From positions 1 to 64,000 of the forward strand of contig JACGCM010002789.1 of NCBI GenBank assembly GCA_014058105.1: 64,000 bases of DNA, written 5' to 3'. Shown here in pieces: positions 9,577 to 21,300 of this stretch. Both the position numbers and the translations under genes were made by a program. This DNA comes from Kingdonia uniflora (Eukaryota; Streptophyta; Magnoliopsida; Ranunculales; Circaeasteraceae). The stretch's first letter is position 1; the number at the start of each line of letters is the position of its first letter. Under the pieces are notes generated by a model that saw nothing but the letters and a program-made list of their open reading frames with translations, had not been told where the DNA came from and did not search any database.

Positions 9577-12500
9577 ATTCGAGCTGATAAGCTAACAACA
9601 TCGCCTTGAACAAGAGAGATTCTGCCATCATTTTTCTTCCCCTTCGAGTGCTCCCCAACCTCAGCATTCTTGGCACGCAAGTTGACCTGACCCAACTCGG
9701 CCTTCAGGTATGCAACCCTTTCATTCAACTCATTGCATCTTCGCTGAACTGTCCGCAATTCCATATCCTTTATAGAAAATACTATAGTCAATTACTCAGC
9801 TGCCAATTCAGATGCAGTTAGATCGTCTCGTGCTCCCTTTATGTCGTTATCTTTATCAACTAGTTTCTTCTTCAATCGCCCCAGTTCACTTCAGTTATTT
9901 GCCAAATCAGTTCGAATGCGCTCTTGATTATTCATTTCCTTAAACAGATCTTTTCTCAAACCAGCGACCAGTCGATTTAAACTTTTCTCCGATCCTTCTA
10001 AAGTTTATATACGGTAACGGGCCATGTTTGCCTCCTTGCTCATTACCAACAGTGCATCATTCTAGTTTTTAAGTTTTACTACATGTTTATTTAAATTCAC
10101 GAACTACTTTTTCCCTTTCTGAAGTACAGCATCCTTCTGATCGATCTGCCGAGTTTGGTCGACAACTGTTTGCATTGCCTCAAATAACATGAAGTGTACC
10201 TTCACATATTGGTCTTCATTATCCTCACTCGCATATCTCATTCTATCAAGCTCCTCTGTAAACTTCAGGTTACATTGGAGGGCTTCATCGCGGAGGCGAA
10301 CTGACTCCAATTCAACCTGCACATTACCAATATATTATATCAGTTTGATTTAGAACATCCATCACTACATTCCTCATTTCTAACAAGATATCTATTTTTT
10401 AACATTCACTGTGTAAAACTTACTTCTGAACTTAAGGTCGAAGTATAATCTCGGATGGATGCCCCATAACATATATTCGCAAATCTAAGGTATGCATTCT
10501 TTATACTTGAGTATGCCAAAATCTAAATTCTTTTATGTTTAGCACCATTCCAGCGTCGTTCGCCCCTAAATCGGTTATGGGTTGTTGGTTTGTCTCTACA
10601 TTCTATTCATTACTTTGTAACTCTATACTAATGGAGCATACAAATCAAAATTTCTTGCTCTATTCTAGCCTGCAGCTCTGCTTACGAAGATAGCAGGGAC
10701 ACTGAGGTCTCTCTCTCCTTAGCAAGCTCAACCTCTAAATCTTTTATTCTGTGGCGTATGTCTTTAAGTTCCTACTGCAAGGTTTAGAAAAAGTGACTTA
10801 GCCTGCAGAATTTTATCCAAAATTTGTCCAACCAGTTTATAAGCATCCCATAATATTCATACAATCACACTATCCTACCTTCCCAGTTTCAGTCTCTGGG
10901 CGTTCGATGTCATCTCCTTGGTTATTTCTTGCTGTCTGAGGAGACACATCATCTAGCCTATCAACCACCTCAGTAGTATCACCTTTAAACTCATCATCCT
11001 CTTCCTCCACATAGGTGTCGGGCCTAATAGAATCCACCTCCTCTTTAGTGTATCCTTTGGACATAAGGTGATGCCCAAGCCTGTCACGCTCAGCTCCCAC
11101 CTCCTCCAAATCCACTCTCACCTCCGCTTGAAGCCTGTTAATCTCAACAACTTGGGAAGCCTTAAGGGCCTCCGGCCGCTTCCCCTCCTTACTCAAATTG
11201 TTTCCTTTTAAACTTGATCGACTTCCTCTTTAGCTCAGCTGTCCTCTCCTCGACCCTGAGGCATATTCCCTTCATCCTCCACATTAAGTCGGTTTTCAAC
11301 GACCTTTCAACCTGACACTTTAGAAGGTTCAACCCTTCTCTTTTTTGGCTTTTCTACAGCTGCACCACTTCCCGAGGCCCCAACAACGGCACTACGCTTT
11401 AGTGGTTACCTTTTGGGGAACGCTCGAACTAATTAGCTTGACGTAATGGACTCAGGTAATCCTTTGTCCTTTAGCAAGCTAACCTGCTAATCCCCATCAG
11501 TCCCTTTCTTTTTGCTTCTATCAGTGCTCGCCATCAGCTTTGTCGACTGAGATTTTAAAACTTTTTCAACTCTCTTGTTAGCACGCTTCTTCCTGTTAAT
11601 GCCAAGATCTCCTAATATAGCCTCGAGTTCAGTTTCCTCTAGAGCAACTTTATCCAACAATGACCCTTTCCTCTTCACTAGTGATTTGAGACCTGTCATA
11701 CATACAACATGAACATCAACAAACATCGTAAAATTTTAACTATCAATCTTATACATTATACATTGTTATACTTACGTTGTTTTATAGTTCTAAACAGAAG
11801 TTTCATGGGTTCTTCATCATCTCTCTGAAGGCATTCACCCTTCACCCATATCATATTATCGTTCCAAGTGACCTGCTGAGTTCAGATCGAAGAAGCAAAG
11901 TCGAGTTGCACTCGTACAAAAATAAGCCCCTCCACTTGAACTAAAAAATTTTACACCATAAAATTGTAACACATCTTTAGGGGATATCCTCCTCTTTCTA
12001 CCCTGTCCTTCCCACATTAGGTTCAAAGCTTTATAAACACTTATCACCTCCAAAATATTCCCATTCATTTGAACGGGGCATGCACCGATAAGATTCATAA
12101 TCCCTTTCACTAGATTACTACGAGGAAGACTCATCCTATACTCCAACTGAGACAGGTAACATAGAAAACCCTCCGAGAGTTCGCTCCGAGCATCCCCATC
12201 GAAGTACTTAAAAGAGATCGATTCATCTAAAGCCCTATCCCTTTTTTCCTTTTCTAAATCAGCCAGCAAGTAAAAGTATTCCTCCCCCGTTGCTACAGTG
12301 CAACCCCTAAATTGCCTACCGGCATAATCAATATAGTTCCCCCATCTACCTCCTGTAGAATCCTTGGCTTTACAAAACTCTCTATATGCATCCGAACTAG
12401 GAGGGTAGGATACCAATCTTCTAGGGAAATCTATAAATTGGTCAACACCTATTTCTTCCTCACCTCCGAATGCATCAATCTCAGACTTAGTTAGCCTACC

Positions 12501-13218
12501 AAAGGTCAATGCCTCACTTACAAGGGAATTCCTCATATTAACTATAGAAAAAGATTTTTATCCTAGACAAAACTCCTCACGATCAACCTACACACAAGTC
12601 CAGGTATCTATTGTTATCTTCTTTTTAAATATGTTAACAATATTCAAATATCTTTCATATCTCTTATAACAACAAATTTTCATAGATTACTATAATTAGT
12701 AATTTATCACTTTTTCAAGCAATACAAAATTGATCTTCAAAAACACATACACATATCATGTATATCTACTAACCTTCAATTTCAGAATGAGAATCCGAGG
12801 TAGCGCCGCATCCTTCCCTCACCACGTTGCTGCATAACCACCTTCGCGACTCAGATTCAGCAACTCTCTCACGCTTTGATAGATGATCCCTCTTGCTTGA
12901 GTCTCCACAAGTTTAAGTACTATTTTTGCCTTTCTTTTTCCTTCCTCTCTCACTGCTATTCAAGTTTTCAAAAGTTGAAAAATGTTTGATTGACGAAGAT
13001 AAAGCAGTATTTATATTTTCACTCTCTAACTACTTGCAGTTATTGAGCCTCGCAAGAGCCGTCCACGATTTTAGAAACAAGGTGTCCCTTTCACTTTCCA
13101 TGTTACACGTATTGCACCTTTTCGGTATAGACGCCCTCCCATTATTACCCTTTTCCTTATATTTTAATATATTTTTATCTTTTTTTTTTAAATCACCCTC
13201 TGACCTCGTCCCACTCAT
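9577..13218 (-). pseudogene. Main antisense gene of element X (conserved domain plus coiled coil), decayed
   Basis: Read leftwards from ATG at 13218, an N-terminal basic piece (MSGTRSEGDLKKK) is followed by a well kept 226-codon stretch at 11856-12536. That stretch has YPPSSDAYREFCKAK, YADRQFRG-like and GEEYFYLLADLE motifs and ends in AYFCTSATRLCFFDLNSAG. Next are a Lys/Arg-rich piece (11487-11726) and coiled-coil pieces (10870-11196, 10104-10322, 9577-9791). The order matches the W copy exactly. Gaps with decayed splice signals separate the pieces, consistent with a multi-exon gene. The C-terminal part present in W is cut off by repeats at 9576. I do not recognise the family with certainty; the final motif resembles the so-called putative gypsy transposon (Transposase_28) proteins. 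Function is unknown. Confidence 0.75.
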
Positions 13219-13585
13219 AATGACTCACTCTTTACACACAATCCAGTTTTTTCAACTTTTCACAAGAGACAAAATTAGAATCTCCCTGCTTTCTGTACGT
13301 GCTTCTTCTTGTACTCTTATAGCAACGATGACATCATTTCCAAAGCTACCATAAAAGATTTTCAAATATTTTCAAATTCATTTTTACACAACAGTTATAA
13401 ACAACATTCAGAAAAATAGAGGATCTATTCAACAAATTATTTCAAATTATTCAAACTTAAAACAATCTTATTTTGTCACCCAATTTTACATCCGCTCCAG
13501 GCCCCTCACATATAATTTCATCAAAACAGCCTTGGTCACCTGAGAACCACATCCAACCGGTCAACATACAGTAATTCTCATATCC

Positions 13586-13859
13586 TCAAAATTCGATCTC
13601 CACCTTAGCAATCATTCCAACCACCTCTTCTTGATCTGCAGGATCCCTCACCAGATCACAAAAAAAATCCCTCAAAGAAAAATTGGGCATACTCAAGTTC
13701 CCTACCCCTTTAATCTAATCCTTCGAGCTGACACTCCCTCACTGACAACTCAGCATCATAACCCAACAATCCAAAAATTCTCTCCCGTACTTCTATAATC
13801 TTTATGGCCAATCGTCCTTCAGCCGCACTGCAATTCCTCAGGGATCGAGTGCGCACCAT
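13586..13859 (-). pseudogene. Short antisense ORF 2 of element X
   Basis: ATG at 13859 opens MVRTRSLRNCSAAEGRLAIK, followed by VRERIFGLLGYDAELSVREC and an acidic end, EVEIEF-like. W has the same ORF at 17757-18038 (MVRTRSLRICYTAEG, GYDAELPVREC). The length is not a multiple of three, so it has at least one frameshift. It lies between the main antisense gene and short ORF 1. No known domain is recognised. Confidence 0.65.
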
Positions 13860-14709
13860 TCCTATCTCTTCCCCCCATATTCAGAAACCTTTCTGCCTTA
13901 TTTATATATTTTTTACTACCGATTCCCCATAAAAAGTGTTAATATCCTTTTACCTTTTATCTTGCGAGAGTTATTTCCACTTATCAGTTCCCCTCAAAGT
14001 CAATCATTCTACATATTTTTAGGTCGAACTTATTCTTTCCAGACTTCAATTCTTCGTTGAGGTCAAATCTTCATTTTAAAAATTCCTTCAATTTTTCTCT
14101 CCCACATTTCTACCACGCAGGATGAATCAGACTTACATCTTAACATGCATTTTACATATATATCTCAGTTCGAATGTTATAAGTATTTATACTTTCTACA
14201 TTCAAATATTTCATTTCATATATTCTTCAGATCATACAGCTCAATTTCTAGAGTTATCCTATATCTATATCAGCACCAAAATTGGATAGCAAAATTTATT
14301 CATATCAAAATTTATTTTTCAAGTGCAGATAACAAGTCTTTCAAGTACTCAACAACAGGAACTTTACAGATAACAAGTTTTTTAGTACTTTTACAAGTAA
14401 CAGGTCATTCAGGCACTCTGACACATCAAATCCTTCAGTTCGTCCTGCTTCAGTGATCTTTCACCCTGATGCAAAGCAGAAATTGGAGACAATGAGTATC
14501 CTCACCCTCATGAGTTTGTTCGAAGTCTAGACGAACTTCAAATGGAAACTATGAAAGTAGGAGACTCAGTGCTTGAACCAACCAGAAGTAACCTTCCACT
14601 CTGCCTCACCCTCTTCCACTACCATCGTCGCCCCTCTAAAACCACCACCTACACAGAGTTGGTAGAGATGAAGAGGGTCCGATCTTAGAATCTATTGTGA
14701 TACAAGAAA

Positions 14710-15012
14710 TCATTGCAACTGCCCCATAGTCACGCCTATTCCTGTATCTGTCTCCCCAACCTTGTCCTCAGCAAGAATGCGGAGACAAGCCCAACGTTGC
14801 TCACTTGTTAAGACAACGTTGTAAAACCCTCATTTATAATAAAATTCTTCCTCAGCTTTAATCGCTTCGTCTGCCAACATGCCTCTATACATCGGGGGCA
14901 CAGGAGCAGGAACAAGATCCTCCAAAGAGCAATCCCCAAAAAATCTCACCTTTAACCTCTGTATTTCCGAAGTGATTCGCTCTTTAAGAACCATCCTACG
15001 AGTCTTCACCAT
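14710..15012 (-). pseudogene. Short antisense ORF 1 of element X (100 codons, one internal stop)
   Basis: ATG at 15012 starts MVKTRRMVLKERIT, then KVRFFGDCSLEDLVPAPVPP, EEEFYYK, an in-frame TAA, and SEQRWACLRILAED, ending MGQLQ. The W copy at 16560-16862 has exactly the same 303-nt length and the same motifs. Z has a relative at about 35000-35313 (FFGDHELDWDMP, EPGEPISGEF). Conservation of length and motif suggests it was once a real protein. It starts about 340 bp from the 3' LTR. Confidence 0.7.
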
Positions 15013-15334
15013 CTTCAAAATATACAAAGAATTTTACAACTGACCACAAAGTACTTTGTCACAATCCACGGTATAGGTACCCTTTATATAACCCTACACT
15101 TATTGCGTAGGTACGTTTTCCCAAGCATCATCATTTAGTAAGGCATAACTCTTCAAACCCTAACCGTCACGTCAATCAATTCCCATCAACATTTAATGCA
15201 CATACATCCTCCTTTGACACGCGCATTTTCCATGCAGTTAACACACATTATTACTTCTTTCAAAATTTGAATTTCTAACCCGAATACCCATATATCTGAA
15301 TGCTTTCTCAACCAAATCCACTCGTGACTTCGAT

Positions 15335-15348
15335 TGTGAGGGGGTGAT
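15335..15348 (+). other. Polypurine tract of element X
   Basis: TGTGAGGGGGTGAT directly precedes the 3' LTR start TGTACGG at 15349. W has the complement of TGTGGGGATGAT in the same place (16235-16248), and Z has GAGTGGGGGCGTA. Confidence 0.75.
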
Positions 15349-15601
15349 TGTACGGACCTATGCCTTGATTTTATCTAAAAACGTATTGTCCCCAATTTAA
15401 ATTACCTCCATGTCATGCTCACGCATTCTCCACACGGCTTCTCCAGTTAACATTGCCACAAACTCCACGAACTGATAAAGAATATGGGTTAAGCTCAAGC
15501 AAAAAACCCTGAACATATCAAAACCACCTGTCTCTCACGAACTTAAAAGTTACTCAGTCAACAACCACTAGCCACATTGTTCGGAGAACGTACTTCAGCA
15601 C
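15349..15601 (+). repeat. 3' LTR of element X, first part
   Basis: This matches the first 250 bp of the 5' LTR (5349-5600), through GGAGAACGT-CTTCAGCA. It is cut at 15601 by W and resumes at 43424. Bases AGCAC (15597-15601) are repeated at 43424-43428 as the W target duplication. Confidence 0.9.
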
Positions 15602-16234
15602 TGTAATGGCAAAATTCCATAAGCTCAAAATGGCATTGGAATTCAATATCACACCAATGAACCTAAAACAAAGCTCGAAATGGCCTTGGAAATTAAGAAA
15701 TGAAATAGGTGATTTTAGCGTGGAAAACCTAAGAATAGGGGGAAAAACCACGACCTCGTGTGGAGGATTTTTGTTTCAAGTATCTTTATTACTTGAGCCG
15801 GTTATCTTATTACAAGTGGTCTTTAAGAATAGAAAATGCTTGAGTCTTATAACTAAGATGCTTTGATGATTGATCAAGAATCTAGAATATACAATTTCTA
15901 GGTGATCTCTTGTGTAATTTTTCTGGTCCCTATCTCTTCTGGAACTTCATCCTTATATAGGCCTTCTCCACAGCTCTTCATCGTGCTGGAGCACATTCTC
16001 TGAAGAATGTGGTTAGTGGCAATTAACTGAGTAACTGACGAGTTCATGAAAGATAGGTATCTTTGAATGGTTTAGGGTTTCTGGTTTAAGTTTGACCCAC
16101 GCTCTTGACCAGTTCGCGGAGTATGTTAAAATGTTGACTGGAGAAGTTATGTTGAAAAATGCGTAAGCCTGAGATGGAGGTTATTTGAACTGGTGATAGC
16201 TCGATTACAAGTGAGGTCGATGTAGGTCTCTATA
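15602..16234 (-). repeat. 3' LTR of element W
   Basis: About 633 bp starting TGTAATGGC and ending GGTCTCTATA on the plus strand; the partner at 42797-43423 starts TGTAATGGCC and ends GGTCCCTACA. Alignment is continuous, with many transitions. The TATATAGG motif near 15953 is the complement of the LTR promoter box. Confidence 0.93.
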
Positions 16235-16248
16235 ATCATCCCCACACA
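16235..16248 (-). other. Polypurine tract of element W
   Basis: On the minus strand TTGTGTGGGGATGAT runs into the 3' LTR. It corresponds to the X tract at 15335-15348. Confidence 0.65.
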
Positions 16249-16559
16249 ACTGAAGACACGAGTTGCTTTGGTTGAGAAAGAATTAGAGGGTAACGGGTAT
16301 TGGGGCTTGAAAATTATGAATAAATAACGTAGTCATGGTGGTGTTGACGTATTGGAAATTGTGCGGTTATTAGGATGTAATGGGTATTAAATGATGATGT
16401 TGATGCTGATGTATGTTACGGTTATGACTCAAAAAGTTGCGTCTGTAATAAATGTTGACGCTTGGGAAAATGTACCTGCATAATAAATGTAATGTTATAT
16501 AAATAGTACCTACAGCAAATCTTTGGAGTAGTGCATGGCTGTTCTTTCTAAAATTATCA

Positions 16560-16862
16560 ATGGTGAAGACTCGTAGAATGGTCCTTGAAGAGAGGATTAC
16601 GACTAAAACCCAGATATTGAAGTTGAAGTACTTTGGGGATTAATCCTTGAAGATTGCGATTCCCGCTCCTGTTCCTCCAACGTATCAAGGCATGTTGGAA
16701 GATGAAGCGATTAAAGCTGAGGAAGAGTTCTACTGTAAGTGGAGGTTTCATGTCGTCATCTTTACAGGCGAGGACCGGTGGGCCTATCTCCGCATCCTTG
16801 CAGAAGACAGGGTTAGGGCTTTATATGCAGGGATGGGCATAATTGCGGGGCAGTTATGCTAA
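16560..16862 (+). pseudogene. Short antisense ORF 1 of element W
   Basis: 303 nt, the same length as the X copy. ATG at 16560 gives MVKTRRMVLEERITTK, then KLKYFGD, an in-frame TAA, APVPPTYQGMLEDEAIKAEE, GEDRWAYLRILAEDRVRALY and a final TAA at 16860. It is opposite in strand to W's gag-pol and starts about 325 bp inside the 3' LTR, so any transcript would come from near that LTR. Product family not recognised. Confidence 0.7.
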
Positions 16863-17756
16863 TTTCTTGTACCACCATGGATTATAAGGTTGGGCCCTCT
16901 TCAACTTTACCAACTCTTCGGTGGTGGTAGTTTCAGAGGAGGGGGTGATGGTTGTAGAGGAGGGAGATAACCATTTGAAGTTTTGGTGCTCAGTAGACCT
17001 TTAGTTTAAGAATTTGGTTATAACACTGAGTCTACTGCTTGTATAGTATCCATTTGAAATTCGATTAGACTTCAACTAAACTCATGCGAGGGAAGCTCTC
17101 TATTGGTTCTAATTTTATCTTTGTATCAGAGTAAAAGATCACTGAAGCAAGAAGAACTGGAGAAGTTGATGCGTTAACGTGCCTGAATTACCTGTGGCTC
17201 AAAAAAATAGTGGAAAACTTTATATTTGTAAAGTACCCAGAGATTGGTGTTCTGAAAAACTTGTTATCTGTAAAACCGTTTGTAATGTTTTTGATATGAA
17301 TAAATATTGGTCATTCAATTACTTGTGTTGTTGTTGATATAGATTTTGTCGAAATCAAACTTAATTATTATGAAGAATGTATAAAATGTATGAATATTGC
17401 ATGTATTGCCTCGCTTTATTCGAGCTAAAATGAGTATGTGTGAGAATGTATGTTGTGACGTAAGTAGATTCTATTTCTTGTGTTAAAAAGTTGGAGCAAA
17501 AAACTTCAAGAATTTAGCAATTCAAAAATTCAATCTAACAGTGTTAGATGGAAGAATCACTTTAGTTAGGATAACTCGAACTAGAAAGTAATTTAAAGGA
17601 CGAGCTCAAAGGAAGAGATAAGTTCAAATATTTTACTCAAGATTCTAGGGTTTTCTGTTACGAGATAGAAGGTAAAAATCATATTTTGTGGGGAAAGTGA
17701 GTGGAAAACGTATAAGTATGGGTAGGATGATTTGTGAAGTTGGAGAAGAGGTTAGG

Positions 17757-18038
17757 ATGGTGCGGACTCGATCTTTGAGAATATGTTATACCGCGGAGGG
17801 ATGATTAGCTATAAAAATATTTGAAGTGCCGGAGAAGATTTTTGGTGTATTTGGTTATGATGCTGAGTTACCAGTGAGGGAGTGTCAGCTCATTGGATTA
17901 TATTTTAGGAGTAGGGAACGTGAAAATGCCCGGTACTTTTATGTGTTATGCTTTTGTGTATTGGCGCTGAATCCTGCAGCTCGAGATGAAATGGTTAAAT
18001 TGATTGCTGAGGTCGAGATTGAATTCGAAGGTGGCTGA
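17757..18038 (+). pseudogene. Short antisense ORF 2 of element W
   Basis: ATG at 17757 begins MVRTRSLRICYTAEG, with one in-frame TGA after 15 codons. An open stretch follows: PEKIFGVFGYDAELPVREC, then RERENARYFYVLCFCVLAL and an acidic end EVEIEFEGG at 18038. It is 94 codons including both stops. The X homologue is at 13586-13859. Apart from the single stop it would be intact. The short hydrophobic stretch could be structural or membrane-associated, but I cannot tell which. Confidence 0.65.
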
Positions 18039-18369
18039 TTGAATGGTAATGTGATTTGACGTGGTCATTCAGGTTGTTTAGATGTAATAATGTATAACAT
18101 GTTTATCATGGATAAATATAAGTTTGCTGAATTTTAACAGAAAATTATGTACATCAATGGGATCTTCTATAGTTGCAAATATTGTTAAAACTGTTGTGAT
18201 AAATATTTAGAATAATTTTGAAAATTCCTCAGCGTTGAGAATGACGTCACTATCACTATAAATATGATAGACAAGGATAGAGAAACAAAAGATGGGGAAA
18301 TGCAAAAGCTTTTAGTTTTGTTTTGTATGTAAAGTTACAGAGATCTGATATCGCATAGGATGAGTTATC

Positions 18370-21300
18370 ATGAGTGTGGGAAGGTCAGAAAAGGATATGG
18401 AAACAGGAGAGAAAAATATGTTGAAATATGAGGGGAGGGGTAATGATGGAAAGTCTATTTTAATGAAAAGGTACAAGACGTCTGACATGGATAGTGGAAA
18501 GGACACCTCAGTTCCAAAATTGAGGATGGGTCGTGCGAGACGCAATAACTACAAGCCGCTAGAGAGAGAAAAGATAAATAATACTTCTTCCTCATCATTC
18601 AAATATTTTTCCACTTTTGAAAATTTGGAGAGCATAGAGAGAGAGGCACAAAATTATTTTAGAGGACTTGATAATAGTATTTCTGAGGGTGATCAATGGC
18701 TGAAGAGAGTGAAAGACTTTGGATCACGCAGGTGGCTATACAGCAGCATTGTGAGGGAAGGTTTTGGTGCTACTACGGATTCTCATTAGGATTCTGAAGG
18801 TTAGTAGAGACGTACGCAGTATATATGTATTTGTGCAAAAAAATTTGAAGCAAATCTTAACAACAGTTGTACATAACAATATTATGTACTTTTGACGTAT
18901 ACACAGAATATATAAAAGATATGCCACATGATGATATGACCGATTTGTATGAAATAATAATAGATACCTGAACTTGTATGTAGGTCGAGCGTGAGAGACA
19001 GTCGTGTAGGGTCGAAAACTTGCCTATAGAAATTGTAGTTGAAATGAATAGTTCACCTGTTACCGAGGTGTCGACCTTTGGTCGGACGATTGAGTATGAT
19101 ATTGAGGTTGAAGTAGGGTAAGAACCATTTCCAGGTTTTCCTGGTTAATTGGCGTCCTATCCTCCTAGTTCAGATCCATTTAGAGAATTTTGTAAAGCCA
19201 AGGCTGCTATAGGAGGGACATGGGATAATTATGTAGAATATGCCGATAGGCAGTTTAGGGGCCCAACAGTACCGACTGGGGAAGAATATTTTTACTTACT
19301 GGCGGATTTAGAGGTGGATAAACAAGATAGAGGCATAGATGAATCGATCTCATTAGAGTACTTTGATGGGGGTGTTCGTAGTGACCTTGAAGAAGGCTTT
19401 CTGGGTTACTTGTCTCAATTAGAGTAGGGACTGAGTCTTCCCCTTACCAAATTGCTAAAGGAGATTATGAATGTAATTGGGGAATGTCCCTTTCAATTAA
19501 AGGGGAACATGTGGGAGGTAATTAGTGATTGTAACCACCTGAATGAAAGCTGAGAGAATGGGGGGAAGGTGAGGAGGATATCTTCTGAGGATGCGTTGTA
19601 ATTTTATGGGGTGAAGAATTATCACGCTAGTGGTGGGGCATACTTCTATACGAGCATAACTCGGCCTCGCTTCTTCGATCTGAATTCAGCAAGTCGAGCC
19701 TGGAATGATAACATCATATGGATGAAGAGTAATTGACTTTAGAGAAATAACGAAGAACCTTTGGACCTTCGATTTAGATCTGCAAAACAAAGGAAGTATG
19801 ACCATGCATAGATAATTTTACTGATGTGTTTGAAATTATGCCTGTAGTTGTTGATAAAAATACCTTGTATGGCAGGTATGAAGTCTCACGTAGAGAGGAA
19901 AGAGTCACTGTTGGACGAAGTTACGAAGGAGGAGACTGAGCTCGAAGTTGTGTTGGAAAAACTCGGGCTTAGTAGGAAGAGGAGGATAGATAGTAGGTCG
20001 AAGAAGGTTAAAAAGGCTCAATCGGCCAGGTTGATGGCGGGTGCTGGCAAAGGGAAGAGAAAAGGAACTAGCGGGGAAGGTTGAACCAACTTAGCCAACA
20101 TCCCTGGAATAGATAGGCTAGTTCAGCGGGAACCCATTATGTCGAGCACAATAGCTCAAAAATATCCAAAAAGCAGATGCCAGAAACTCTGTCGGCCTCT
20201 GGTACCACTGGAAGTGGTGAGGTCGCTAAAGAAAAAAGGAGAAGGGTCGAACCTTCGGAGAAATCGGGGGACAAGGTCGCTGAAGAGCAATCGGCCATGG
20301 TGGACGACTCAAAAAGGTTGAGGAAAGGGATAGATTGGTGATCCTTCATGGTGAGGAAGATATGAGAAAGATGGTAAGTTTATATTGATTATGCAAAAAA
20401 GATTATGGATTATGTTTCGAGCTGATGTTGAGGTCGATTTTTGTTTTGCAGATTGCTTGGCTGGTAAAGGGGAACTGGCTTGAAGTTGAGAAATAAATGT
20501 CTGAGCTGATGAGGATGAAAATCGAGCTTGTGAAAAAGTTGGCTCGAGCTAAAGTTGATGCCGTTAAGGACGCCAAGCAGCTGGAGGCTCTGAAGGCTTC
20601 CCATGTCGTGGAAATTGGTCAGCTACAAGTGGAGGCAAGGGCGAATTTGGAGGAGATGGTGGATGAGCGGGAAAGGTAGGGGCGCCACCTGATGTTAAAA
20701 GGATACTCTGAGGAGGGGGTGAATGCCATTAAGGCAGACACCTACATTGAGACGGAAGATGATGAAGTGATGGAGGAGGTCTCGGTGGGAATAATTGAGG
20801 GGTTAGACGGTATATCTCGTCAGGCAGTGTTGGATAACCAAGGGGACGATAACAAACTCCCGGAGAGCGAGCATGAGAAGGTAGGATAAAGAAATGATTT
20901 AGTTTTGCATGAACATTTTGGATGGGTGTTATAAACTGTTGGATTGTGTACATTGAGGAGACTCTTAGGCTGAGGTTTTTTTTTGTAACCCTCTTGTAGG
21001 CACATAGAGAAATGAGTCTCAGGATAAAAGACCTAGAGACTAAGCTTGTCAGGGAGAAAGAGATTTCCACATCTTTATTGTCTCCGTATGCGGAGCTGCA
21101 AGTTAGATTGAAAAAGGCCTTTTGGCCTGTATGTTATATCGATATAGAGCTACATAGTAAATAGGATGTAGATGTAGGCCGCAAATTTTTCTATCAGCTT
21201 TAGGAAAATGTCACTAATATAGTACATAGAAAATTTAACGCTCTTTATGCAAAGTAGTATATCGAAAGTATGTACCTTAGACTTCGCAATATACCTCATG

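Larger units (their letters stand above)
5349..15601 (+). mobile_element. Tat-lineage element X, left arm (5' LTR to first 253 bp of 3' LTR)
   Basis: Element X is on the plus strand inside Y. It has a 5' LTR (5349-5958), a PBS (5961), the start of gag, a Z-like fragment, tandem repeats, minus-strand genes and a PPT. Its 3' LTR starts at 15349, is cut at 15601 by element W and ends at 43793. No protease, RT, RNase H or integrase of X is visible: gag stops near 6450 and the next X sequence is the repeat block at 9093. X is therefore an internally deleted, non-autonomous derivative. Confidence 0.88.

Noticed and set aside
11856..12536. 226-codon minus-strand ORF as an independent host gene
   Set aside because: It lies between X's LTRs, has homologues in the same place in W, and belongs to the element's antisense gene.
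12926..13354. 142-codon plus-strand ORF
   Set aside because: Leu/Phe/Ser-rich reading opposite the N-terminal exon of X's antisense gene, whose minus-strand frame matches W.
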